The notes beneath the pieces are model-generated. The model did no database searches and was not told the origin of the DNA. It worked only from the letters and a program-made list of their open reading frames with translations. 36,048 bases of DNA from Paenibacillus sp. N3.4 (GTDB taxonomy: Bacteria > Bacillota > Bacilli > Paenibacillales > NBRC-103111): the NCBI RefSeq assembly GCF_008017805.1, contig NZ_VRTT01000074.1:1-36048 (forward strand), read 5' to 3'. Positions 15,611 through 23,051 of this stretch are shown piece after piece. Positions within the stretch are counted from its first letter, which is position 1, and the number at the start of each line of letters is the position of its first letter. The position numbers and the translations under genes are program-made.

Positions 15611-16397
15611 TGCTTACTTGGAAGTCGTCCGCATGAGGTTTCTGATGATGCTCGCTTACCGAGTTAATTATTACAGCGGCATATTAATTTACGCACTCAA
15701 TATTGGTTCCTATTATTTTGTCTATAAAGCAATCTATGGTGAGCAAGCTATGATTGGTGGATTTACATTAGGCCAAATGACCACCTATGTAGCGATTTCC
15801 TGGATGGGCCGAGCGTTTTTCTTCAATAACTTAGACAGAGAGATTGCAAGTGAAATTCGTGACGGCAGTGTGGCTATCCAATTTATTCGTCCCTACAATT
15901 ATGTGTATGTCAAAATGATGCAAGGACTGGGTGAAGGTATTTTTCGGTTATTCCTCTTCACAGCGCCAGGAATGGTGTTCATCTGGCTGCTCTTACCTGT
16001 CGAACTGCCAACTGACCCAGCTTTATGGGGCATCTACCTCGTGATGTTGTTCTTTAGCTTTTTGATTAATACGCAGATTAATATTATTACAGGACTTTGT
16101 GCCTTCTTCTTGGAAAATAATGAAGGCCTCATGCGCATGAAGCGCGTTGCGGTTGATCTGTTTTCGGGTTTAATCATCCCGATTACCTTTTTTAAAGGCT
16201 GGTCCCATTCGTTATTGGAATGGCTGCCTTTCCAAGCCATTACGTATATACCGAGCGCAGTATTTACAGGGAGAATTACGGGTACAGCCGTCTCCTTTAA
16301 TCTTGGCGTACAAGTCGTGTGGTTTTTAATTCTTATCATTCCCATTTACGTGCTGTGGATCAAATCAAGAACGCGTTTGTTCGTACAGGGAGGGTAA
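15603..16397 (+). CDS. ABC-2 type permease subunit (PF06182-like), first copy
   Basis: The 264-aa product has about six hydrophobic helices (e.g. YYFVYKAIYG, LMMLAYRVNYYSGILIY, VVWFLILIIPIYVLWI). It has the GQMTTYVAISWMGRAFF and EIRDGSVAIQFIRPYNY motifs typical of the ABC2_membrane_6/DUF990 family. Its start overlaps the ATPase gene and uses AAGGAG nine bases upstream, indicating translational coupling. It presumably forms a heterodimeric channel with the next gene product. Confidence 0.9.
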   Translation: MFSAYLEVVRMRFLMMLAYRVNYYSGILIYALNIGSYYFVYKAIYGEQAMIGGFTLGQMTTYVAISWMGRAFFFNNLDREIASEIRDGSVAIQFIRPYNYVYVKMMQGLGEGIFRLFLFTAPGMVFIWLLLPVELPTDPALWGIYLVMLFFSFLINTQINIITGLCAFFLENNEGLMRMKRVAVDLFSGLIIPITFFKGWSHSLLEWLPFQAITYIPSAVFTGRITGTAVSFNLGVQVVWFLILIIPIYVLWIKSRTRLFVQGG

Positions 16398-16401
16398 AGC
16401 G

Positions 16402-17187
16402 ATGTTCTATCTGTCCCTGGTCGTCGACTATTTGAAAAACTATATGAAAACTCGCCTGACCTATCGATCCGACTTTTGGATCGAAGTTCTTTCAGACTTG
16501 TTGTTCAATGGATTGAACCTCTTCTTCATTCTTGTCGTTTTTACGCAAACTCAATCGCTTGGCGGTTGGAATCAGTCTCAAATTTTGTTTATCTATGGTT
16601 ATTTTATGATTCCGTATGGCTTGTTTATCACTTTTTTTAACTTATGGGGCTTTAGTGAGCGTTATATCATTAAAGGGGAAATGGATCGTATCCTGACACG
16701 TCCGGCCTACAATCTGTGGCAGTTAATGATTGAAAATTTGGACCCTGCTTCGCTATTCAGCGCAGTTGCAGGATTGGGTGTAATGATTTACTCATGGGTG
16801 CAATTGGGGATACCGTTCCATTGGCATGATCCTTTGATTTTCATTGTTCTGGTCATTGGCTCCGTACTTATTTATGCAGGGGTATACATCTCACTGACGT
16901 CGCTCTCCTTTTTCTCGGATGCACCAACAGGTATTTTGCCGTTAATTTGGAATATCCAGAACTACGGACGATATCCAGCAACGATTTATAACAAACTGCT
17001 TAGAAGTATTCTAACGTGGATTTTACCATTTGCCTTTGTCGGGTTTTATCCGGCAGCTTACTTTATCGATCCGGACAATTGGAAGCGGTTCGCGCTGCTA
17101 ACGCCCGTTGTTGGAATTTGCTTTAGCATCTTTGGGATTACCATATGGAATATTGGCGTGAAGCGATACCGCGGTGCGGGATCGTAA
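16402..17187 (+). CDS. ABC-2 type permease subunit (PF06182-like), second copy
   Basis: The 261-aa polytopic protein is homologous in layout to the preceding permease: SQILFIYGYFMIPYGLF, then IIKGEMDRILTRPAYNLWQLM, equivalent to the EIRDGSV...RPYN segment there. GGGAGGG precedes ATG 16402, which lies four bases after the previous stop codon. It is the last gene of the exporter operon; a strong terminator follows. Paired divergent permeases are the rule in this family. Confidence 0.9.
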   Translation: MFYLSLVVDYLKNYMKTRLTYRSDFWIEVLSDLLFNGLNLFFILVVFTQTQSLGGWNQSQILFIYGYFMIPYGLFITFFNLWGFSERYIIKGEMDRILTRPAYNLWQLMIENLDPASLFSAVAGLGVMIYSWVQLGIPFHWHDPLIFIVLVIGSVLIYAGVYISLTSLSFFSDAPTGILPLIWNIQNYGRYPATIYNKLLRSILTWILPFAFVGFYPAAYFIDPDNWKRFALLTPVVGICFSIFGITIWNIGVKRYRGAGS

Positions 17188-17208
17188 GGAGCCTGATCAT
17201 AAAAATAA

Positions 17209-17261
17209 AAAAAGGGACTGACTTCAAAGGCCAGAGATGGCCTACGGAGCAGTCCCTTTTT
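17209..17261. terminator. Bidirectional terminator after the ABC operon
   Basis: AAAAAGGGACTG and CAGTCCCTTTTT are perfect arms with an inner GGCC/GGCC stem. It terminates the plus-strand operon and would also have served the minus-strand gene whose remnant ends at 17271. Confidence 0.95.
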
Positions 17262-17270
17262 ATCGTGTCA

Positions 17271-17564
17271 TCAAAGCGCCCTGCGAATGACTTTCTTATA
17301 ATGCTGCACCGACAGGATGCCGAAAATCGAATACAAGGCGGTATACAGCACCATGACGATCATCATAGGCGTCCATAGCTCCGCGCCGAAGAGAAACCAG
17401 CCGGATTGAACCGCGAAATAGCTATGAAACAGTCCCACGACTAGAGGGATTCCGAAATTAAAAAGCTGTTTCAGCTGAATTCCTTTCAACAGATCATCAT
17501 GTGTGTAACCAAGTTTCCTTAGAATGGCATAAGTTGGTTTCTCATCAGAAAATGGGGAATAATC
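17271..17564 (-). pseudogene. BceB-type (FtsX family) permease, C-terminal stub only
   Basis: The frame encodes the last ~97 residues of a bacitracin-export-type permease. It reads KPTYAILRKLGYTHDDLLKGI, a hydrophobic segment FGIPLVVGLFHSYFAV, a second helix PMMIVMVLYTALYSIFGIL, and the usual ending YYKKxx-like QHYKKVIRRAL. Intact proteins of this family are ~620-650 aa with ten helices, so about 85% is missing. Upstream of the DYSPFSDE codons the frame continues (to 17654) but only reads antisense through the next feature. No partner ATPase or two-component system is nearby. The terminator is retained. Confidence 0.85.
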
Positions 17565-17693
17565 ATGCTGCTCGGATATGCGGCCTTGCATCTGGTTATC
17601 GAAATTCAAGCTCGCTATCGCTTTGATATCTCGCCTTGTTTGTTTATTTTGCAAAGCTATGGTGTATATGCTCTTCTGGCTAAGAAAAATTGA
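17565..17693 (+). pseudogene. GT39-like glycosyltransferase, C-terminal stub paralogous to the gene at 21098
   Basis: Read on the plus strand, this stretch encodes GYAALHLVIEIQARYRFD, then PCLFILQSYGVYALLAKKN and a stop at 17691-17693. The glycosyltransferase at 21098-22591 ends in GYAGLHLIIEIQTRYRFD and PCIFILQSYGVYVLYSKR. The similarity is obvious at DNA level too (CAAAGCTATGGTGT shared). Only ~42 of ~500 codons remain. With the BceB stub on its left, it marks a single deletion joint between two head-to-head genes. Confidence 0.9.
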
Positions 17694-17716
17694 AACATTT
17701 GGAAAAAATGGGCGTC
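17691..17716 (+). promoter_or_regulatory. Candidate ECF-sigma promoter (SigW/SigM-like)
   Basis: TGAAAC at 17691-17696 is followed by exactly 16 bases and CGTC at 17713-17716. This fits the envelope-stress sigma factors of Bacillus (TGAAAC-N16-CGTA/C). The predicted start lies ~30 bases before the ribosome site of the gene at 17757. The first three bases of the -35 are the stop codon of the GT39 stub. Confidence 0.7.
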
Positions 17717-17756
17717 TACATAGATATAACCTTATTGTGAAATGGAGAACCCAAAC

Positions 17757-18773
17757 ATGAATTCGATTTTACTATTCCTTCTCGTTGTGTTAGGCATGAC
17801 CGATTCGGGCATATCGTATGATTTGTTGCATGCCACGCAGCGGGAAGAAGCGGTATATGAACTGCCTTCATCGCCTATGACGGACGCATGGGCGCGGGAC
17901 TTCCCGAATCAAGTATTTATGTTGGATCGGGTATATCAGCAGTTTTCGGTTAAACCCACGAGCATGTCGATTTCAAAGCAAGGCAATCCGCGAGAAACCG
18001 TTCACCTAGAGCTGCGGAAACTCGGTAAACCGCGTGAGGAATTGAATTTTCAGGAGATCACTTCGATTAGAGAGGCCATTTACAAGGCGATTGGCAAGCG
18101 CTTTTCCCTTGAGATCACGACCAAAGTGATACCGAAAGAGGCCGAGGTCGTTGGTGTCATTACCGCAACCGACGCGAAGGAGCGTAGAGTTCTCATCGCG
18201 AATTCCGAAAGCTGTTTAAAAGAAGCTTGTCGGCAAAAGCCGGAGGCCTATTGGCTGAGGTTCGAAGCGGATACGGTGATAAAAAGCGCGAACGGTTTAT
18301 TGAAATTTGACGATATGAGGGTAGGGGATTGGCTCAATGTGTGGACCACAGGGGCCGTCGAGCTAAGCTACCCTGCTCAAACGGTCGCGCTTGAGGTGGA
18401 GATTGCAGCGCCGCTGGATGAAACGCCGATTGCTCTTACAACAATAATGAAGTCAGACTTTAAAGGGATTGATAAAATCAACATCCGCCTTGGCGACGGC
18501 AAAAAGCTGGAGATTACGGACAGCCAATGGCTTGCCGATATTTCCTCTAGACTACAGGCCATAGAGCTTGTTCCTTCGAGAGACTATAGAACTTTCTATG
18601 GTTTTCTGTATACGATGGAAATCAGTATTGGAAAAAACAAGTATCGGTATGATAGTTCCTTTGCCTTCGATGGGCACATGTACAGGCAAAATGAGTGGAC
18701 TCAGGAGTTCAATGCGTACATGATATCAACGGCAAGGACCCATATTCCTAATCTTTTGCCCGGCATCGAATAA
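17757..18773 (+). CDS. Secreted protein with a DUF3221-like domain
   Basis: ATG 17757 follows GGAGA by eight bases; the in-frame ATG at 17742 lacks a ribosome site. The 338-aa product opens with a hydrophobic signal (MNSILLFLLVVLGMTDSG). Residues ~138-215 resemble DUF3221, a small beta-barrel seen in Bacillus YobA-type proteins: VVGVITATDAKERRVLIAN, then VGDWLNVWTTGAVELSYPAQ. The N-terminal part (~30-130) and C-terminal part (~220-338, SDFKGIDKINIRLGDGKKLE) are not recognised. The ECF-type promoter upstream suggests a role under envelope stress; the activity is unknown. Confidence 0.75.
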   Translation: MNSILLFLLVVLGMTDSGISYDLLHATQREEAVYELPSSPMTDAWARDFPNQVFMLDRVYQQFSVKPTSMSISKQGNPRETVHLELRKLGKPREELNFQEITSIREAIYKAIGKRFSLEITTKVIPKEAEVVGVITATDAKERRVLIANSESCLKEACRQKPEAYWLRFEADTVIKSANGLLKFDDMRVGDWLNVWTTGAVELSYPAQTVALEVEIAAPLDETPIALTTIMKSDFKGIDKINIRLGDGKKLEITDSQWLADISSRLQAIELVPSRDYRTFYGFLYTMEISIGKNKYRYDSSFAFDGHMYRQNEWTQEFNAYMISTARTHIPNLLPGIE

Positions 18774-18779
18774 GAAAGA

Positions 18780-18817
18780 AGCTGCCCGCGAGTCTTGCGA
18801 CTTGCGGCAGCTCTTTT
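18780..18817. terminator. Terminator between convergent genes
   Basis: AGCTGCC...CGAGTC pairs with GACTTG.CGGCAGCT, followed by CTTTTTCC. It serves the plus gene ending at 18773 and lies beyond the end of the minus gene at 18823. Confidence 0.88.
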
Positions 18818-18822
18818 TCCCA

Positions 18823-20073
18823 TTAAGGCGTCATGACTGGTATTGGAAACGGCTTGGCCGTTTTGGCTTCTGCCGGTAATTTGATGTCCAGCGGTTGATT
18901 AACATCCTTGTAGGTCATCGACATCGTCATATCCATGTGATCAATTGGCACTTTAGGATCTTCGCCGTATGTAATGAAGTAGTCGCCATCCATACTGATC
19001 GGCAGCTTGGTCTGTTCATCTACGGTGATGACGGCCGATAAGGAAACGCTCATACCAGCAATAGCAGGGGAGTTCAGTACATCCTTGAACGCATCCTGGC
19101 CTCCGCCAAGCCCGCTCAGCGTCTTCAGGATATCGGCAGAGTTCGTCAGTTTGCCTTGAATCGAAATCTTGCGCTGTTTTTTCCCGGCCTTCTCCGTAGA
19201 CCCAAGGTCCTTGTAGAAGAAATAAGGAGTGACTAAGGTTTTATTCACATCGAGGCTTTTCTTTTGCAGTTCCATAAGCTGGTCAAAAGTAAATGGCATC
19301 TGCTTGGACATATCGTACCATTCAAAGCCATCGTTCGCTGCATTAGGCATATTCATGAAAGTGCCTTGGCTGACCGTGTACTGCTCGATTTTAACTGTTC
19401 TCGGGATCAGGTCTGAGCCAGGGGCTGTTGTCGTAATAATTTGATGAATACCTTGATCTTTGTTGTAAGTCAGATCGGAGTGGGCTTCCGTTTGGAGATT
19501 ATCTCCGGGAAACTTTGCACTTGGTTTAAAGAAAATATGCATATTCATGTCCATTTGGGCGCTGAACGTCTTAAATTCAGTTGGAGATGCAGGATCTGCC
19601 CCTAACCAGGAAGCAACCTTCGGATCCGTCGCTAGGGCTTTCTTGATCGCTGCTCCAGCGACCTCTTTGTTAATTCCAGCATTTTGGCCGAAATCGATAG
19701 CGAAATCACTTTGCAATTTGGCAATGGCTTTGCTGTCTGACAGGCCGAGAAACCGTCCTAGAATGAATGCGGCCTCCTCTTTGCTTACGGATTGATCGAG
19801 TCGGAACGTACCGTCCGAGTAGCCTTGCAGGATTTGACGCTCGCGCATGACACGGGTAACATCGGCATATGGCGACTGTGCCTCCACATCGGAAGGGAGC
19901 AAGGTTTGGCTGCTCGGCGCTGTCAGCTTGAGTTCCTCTGCAATTTGCTTAATAAATTGCCCGCGTGTAACCATGGAGCTGTCAGCGGGTGTTGCAGCTG
20001 AGACCGAGAGAGAAGGGATCGCTAGGGTTAAACCTAGCAGGGCGAGTAAAGACGTACGTTTGATAGGTATCAT
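18823..20073 (-). CDS. Surface protein: SLH domain plus lipoprotein-like beta domain (DUF6612-like)
   Basis: AAGGAGTG precedes ATG 20073 by ten bases. The 416-aa product has a signal peptide (MIPIKRTSLLALLGLTLAIPSLSVSAA). S-layer-homology repeats follow at ~34-110 (VTRGQFIKQIAEELKL and PYADVTRVMRERQILQGY with SDGTFRLDQSVSKEEAAFIL). SLH domains anchor proteins to pyruvylated cell-wall polysaccharide. Residues ~165-416 are beta-rich (MDMNMHIFFKP, TVKIEQYTVSQGTFMNMP, SGLGGG, MDGDYFITYGED, MTMSMTYKDVNQPL) and resemble the LolA/LppX-like DUF6612 fold, which may bind hydrophobic ligands. It has only about 1.5 SLH repeats rather than three. Confidence 0.8.
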   Translation of the reverse strand: MIPIKRTSLLALLGLTLAIPSLSVSAATPADSSMVTRGQFIKQIAEELKLTAPSSQTLLPSDVEAQSPYADVTRVMRERQILQGYSDGTFRLDQSVSKEEAAFILGRFLGLSDSKAIAKLQSDFAIDFGQNAGINKEVAGAAIKKALATDPKVASWLGADPASPTEFKTFSAQMDMNMHIFFKPSAKFPGDNLQTEAHSDLTYNKDQGIHQIITTTAPGSDLIPRTVKIEQYTVSQGTFMNMPNAANDGFEWYDMSKQMPFTFDQLMELQKKSLDVNKTLVTPYFFYKDLGSTEKAGKKQRKISIQGKLTNSADILKTLSGLGGGQDAFKDVLNSPAIAGMSVSLSAVITVDEQTKLPISMDGDYFITYGEDPKVPIDHMDMTMSMTYKDVNQPLDIKLPAEAKTAKPFPIPVMTP

Positions 20074-20264
20074 GACGACTGTTCACTCCTTCAAATTTTT
20101 ATAGCATCCTATTAAAATTACCATATTTTTCTTGCGTAAAGCTAGTTCTGGTAAATGTGGTTCGTAAGAGGGTAGAATGAATCTTTAGGAAATAAGAGGG
20201 TCGAACTATAATATGAAAGTAGCTAAGCGTTACCCAAATACAACAGGAGGGGGTTGCAGATAAA

Positions 20265-20474
20265 GTGAATGAAACGGTCAATCCTTCAATCGGGGGCACT
20301 TACGTTGTGGCTCCGGACAATCCAAGAAAGACGAAGAACCGCGGTAGAAAATGTACGATACTCTCGTTCTAGCTGAATAGTGATTATGAGCTGGAAATTA
20401 GAGTCGTCTTTCATGATACGAACAGAGAGGCATTATTAGAGGTAAGTGATTTGAAGAAGATAACCGAGGAATGA
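20265..20474 (+). pseudogene. Small KOW-like ORF interrupted by an in-frame TAG
   Basis: From GTG 20265 (AGGAGGGGG 11 bases upstream) the frame reads GGTYVVAPDNPRKTKNRGRK, CTILSF, then TAG at 20370-20372. It continues in the same frame as LNSDYELEIRVVFHDTNREA and LLEVSDLKKITEE to TGA at 20472. Both halves look coding and the join reads naturally as one ~68-residue beta-rich protein (NRGRxC...VxFxDTNR). I recall this type from small hypothetical proteins of Bacillales. A nonsense mutation or leaky readthrough are the options. A candidate -10 (TATAAT, 20207-20212) lies upstream. The stretch 20074-20206 holds only the divergent promoter DNA for the SLH gene. Confidence 0.65.
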
Positions 20475-20493
20475 TAGAGGAGAGAACCTATTG

Positions 20494-20970
20494 ATGGCCA
20501 AGAAAAAAGAAACAGAAACAATCCGGCGCCTTGCCCCTGATTTTACACTGCCTGCATCGAATGGAAGCAAAGTATCCTTGCATGACTATAGAGGAAAGAA
20601 AGTTGTTATCTATTTTTACCCGAAAGATAATACGCCAACATGTACACAAGAATCCTGCGATTTCCGCGATTATAACGGCAAATTTGCAGAACTGGGTGTT
20701 GAAGTGATTGGGATAAGCCCTGACGAGCTTAAATCACACGATAAGTTTATTGCCAAATATGAATTGCCCTTCTTGCTGTTGTCAGACCCCGAACATCAGG
20801 TTGCTGAACAGTTCGGTGTGTGGGCAATGAAAAAGCTATATGGCCGCGAATATATGGGGATTGTCCGTTCTACTTTTCTTATTAATGAAGAAGGTTACAT
20901 AGTGAAGGAATGGAGTAAAGTGAAGGTGAAGAATCACGTTCAGTCTGTATTGGATGCGATAGGGGGATAA
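20494..20970 (+). CDS. bcp: Thioredoxin-dependent thiol peroxidase (peroxiredoxin Q/BCP)
   Basis: It reduces hydrogen peroxide and organic hydroperoxides at the expense of thioredoxin in the cytoplasm. ATG 20494 follows GGAGAG. The 158-aa product shows APDFTLPASNGSKVSL, YFYPKDNTPTCTQESCDFRD with the peroxidatic Cys in PTCTQESC and the resolving Cys five residues later (both present), and VIGISPDE and STFLINEEGYI. The small amber-interrupted gene ends 20 bases upstream, so the two are probably cotranscribed. Confidence 0.95.
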   Translation: MAKKKETETIRRLAPDFTLPASNGSKVSLHDYRGKKVVIYFYPKDNTPTCTQESCDFRDYNGKFAELGVEVIGISPDELKSHDKFIAKYELPFLLLSDPEHQVAEQFGVWAMKKLYGREYMGIVRSTFLINEEGYIVKEWSKVKVKNHVQSVLDAIGG

Positions 20971-21097
20971 TAACAGATTGATAGGTATAGAAACTGCTCC
21001 CCAGTAGGGAATCGTTTCTTCTTAACGCCTCCCCTTGCATGGTTCGCATTCCCTATTGTGGGTAATACTCTTGAGGATGAAAATATGTAGGATGGGA

Positions 21098-22591
21098 ATG
21101 TTGGTAAAAGTGAAAGCAAAGTCTATGAATGGGATGCAGCTGAGGTTTCTCAAACTAATCGGGGCTTTATTTTTTTTGTTTACGGTGATTTGTTCCTATC
21201 AAAATGCGAATCATTTTACCCATATGAATATTGGAATCATTCTAGCGTGTATAGGTGGACTTGGATTAATTTGGCTGGCAGCACATTTGGCGGCTTGGCA
21301 AATTTCTAATCGTGTTTTCGTAGCTATTCTTTTATGTATGGCTGTAGGAACTAGATTAGCATGGGTATTAACCGTAGACACACCGCCTGTGTCGGATTTC
21401 TTGTTCATGCATACAGCAGCATTAGGCGTAACGAAGGGTGATTTCATCTTCCGTGATTCCGAATACTTTGTTACCTGGGCTTACCAGATTGGATTTACGC
21501 TTTATCAGGCGTTGCTCATCAAGCTATTCGGAACCCCCTTAATCGTTTTAAAATTGTATAATATTGCTTTTAGTGTAGGAACTGCCTGGCTCCTCTATCT
21601 GATTGCAGTCCAAGTATTTAACGAGTTTTGTGGCAGGATAACGCTATTTTTCTATGTTTTTTATACACCTAATATCATTCTTTGCTCTGTTTTAACTAAC
21701 CAGCATATCGCTACCTTTCTATTTGTTTTAGGTAGTTATTTCGTCGTTCATAAAGGATTGGCAACAACCTATAACTGGATTTTAATGGGGCTGTGTTATG
21801 GCATAGCTAATCTTTTCCGACCGTTAGGCAGTTTTTATATTGGCTGCTTTGCCGTTTATTTCATATTATTTGAATTATTTGCTATTCAGAAAAAATGGCG
21901 AGTACAAAGGCTAACCAAAATGTTAGGCATGATGGTTGTATATTTGATTGTGCAGCAGCTTGTTAACATTGCCTTTGTGAACACTAGCTTTATCCAAACG
22001 AGTCTGACGAATAAAGAGCCTTATTGGAAGTTTGTCGTTGGATTGAATCCTTCAACGGTAGGAACTTGGTCCATAGAGGATGATCACTACGTAGATCCCT
22101 ACCCGATAGGTCCGGAACGAAATCAGGTAGAACTCGAAATGATCAAGATGAGGCTAACGGATAAGTCCCAGCTTGTTGCGCTTTTTATCAAGAAGTTCGG
22201 CGTCCTTTGGGGAGCAGCAGATTCTTCAGTGAATTGGACCCTTGGTGAGGCGGATAGGCCGATTCTAGCTGCCATCCTAATTGTAACCGAATGTTTGGCC
22301 TATATACTCATGGCATTCCTGGGGATGATCGCAGTACTGGCGCTATTCCGCAAAAAAGAATACCCGAAGTCCTCGTTTTTCTTGCTGTTACTGGTTGGTT
22401 ACGCCGGACTGCACCTTATCATTGAGATTCAAACCCGTTATCGATTTGATATTATGCCTTGTATATTTATTTTACAAAGCTATGGTGTTTATGTTTTGTA
22501 TAGCAAACGACAAAAAAAGAAGCGACCCACAACAAGCGGGGCTACTGAAGAAGTCTCCTTAAAAAATAGTGAAAAAAGGTCTTATTGTTAG
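21098..22591 (+). CDS. GT39-like (GT-C fold) membrane glycosyltransferase
   Basis: The frame opens at 21035. ATG 21098, preceded by AGGATGGGA, is the most likely start, giving 497 aa. About ten hydrophobic segments are visible (ALFFLFTVICSY, IIALCIGGLGLIWLAAHLAAW-like, VFVAILLCMAVGTRLAW and others). The first outer loop carries TVDTPPVSDFLFMHTAALG; an Asp here is catalytic in the dolichyl-phosphate-mannose family, which transfers sugars from polyprenyl-phosphate donors. A large extracytoplasmic loop (NPSTVGTWSIEDDHYVDP) follows. The acceptor is unknown; cell-wall polymers or proteins are possible. A paralogous stub survives at 17565-17693. The tail (KRQKKKRPTTSGATEE) is basic and polar. Confidence 0.82.
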   Translation: MLVKVKAKSMNGMQLRFLKLIGALFFLFTVICSYQNANHFTHMNIGIILACIGGLGLIWLAAHLAAWQISNRVFVAILLCMAVGTRLAWVLTVDTPPVSDFLFMHTAALGVTKGDFIFRDSEYFVTWAYQIGFTLYQALLIKLFGTPLIVLKLYNIAFSVGTAWLLYLIAVQVFNEFCGRITLFFYVFYTPNIILCSVLTNQHIATFLFVLGSYFVVHKGLATTYNWILMGLCYGIANLFRPLGSFYIGCFAVYFILFELFAIQKKWRVQRLTKMLGMMVVYLIVQQLVNIAFVNTSFIQTSLTNKEPYWKFVVGLNPSTVGTWSIEDDHYVDPYPIGPERNQVELEMIKMRLTDKSQLVALFIKKFGVLWGAADSSVNWTLGEADRPILAAILIVTECLAYILMAFLGMIAVLALFRKKEYPKSSFFLLLLVGYAGLHLIIEIQTRYRFDIMPCIFILQSYGVYVLYSKRQKKKRPTTSGATEEVSLKNSEKRSYC

Positions 22592-22637
22592 AATCAGGGC
22601 TTGACTTTAAACAATCAGGTTTGAATGGCCCTGTTAG

Positions 22638-22916
22638 TTCGGATCCACCCGTCTCGACTGCGTTGGTAGAACGATTGGATAGGCAAGCGGACACAGCAGC
22701 CGTTATTTGCCCTTTATCCCTCACCTTATCCTTGCTTCCGGACATACGTTCCGTTAAGGGCAGAGAAATCATAGACATCGGCCTCTTATCACTCGAATAA
22801 CGGCACTGATGTCCGCTAAGCTCCCAAATAGGTCATTCAAAACTACAATAGCGGCTCTACAGTCCGTTCATTATCCCGGCCCTCTTGCACTCTCTATCCA
22901 TTCGTTAAAATGTTGA
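22638..22916. repeat. Dispersed intergenic repeat, copy 2 (~280 bp)
   Basis: This is the partner of 5638-5918, with collinear conserved blocks and diverged spacers; by eye around two thirds of positions agree. The strongest block is TCGAATAACGGCACTGATG through to CCGCTAA. It sits between the glycosyltransferase stop codon and the shared terminator at 22921. No transposase or clear target duplication is seen. A 71-codon frame crosses it but has no counterpart in copy 1. Confidence 0.85.
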
Positions 22917-22920
22917 GCCT

Positions 22921-22969
22921 AAAAAAGACGACTCTAAAATTCAAGAATTGAATTTGAGTCGTCTTTTTT
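22921..22969. terminator. Bidirectional terminator between the glycosyltransferase and chemoreceptor genes
   Basis: AAAAAAGACGACTC and GAGTCGTCTTTTTT are perfect arms, with AAATTCAA/TTGAATTT stacked above and a three-base loop. It is the strongest hairpin in the window. Confidence 0.95.
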
Positions 22970-23051
22970 GATACAACTATGTAATTCCTTCAGAAAGCGG
23001 AAGTTTTTCAACAGTCTCCAACAAGCGGGGGAGATTCTTTTTGTCGGTTTC

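Noticed and set aside
20994..21024. Terminator after bcp (GAAAC/GTTTC with CCC/GGG)
   Set aside because: The middle of the stem is mismatched and the T run is weak; not convincing.
22585..22800. 71-codon frame through repeat copy 2
   Set aside because: The equivalent part of copy 1 has no matching frame, so the reading frame is accidental.
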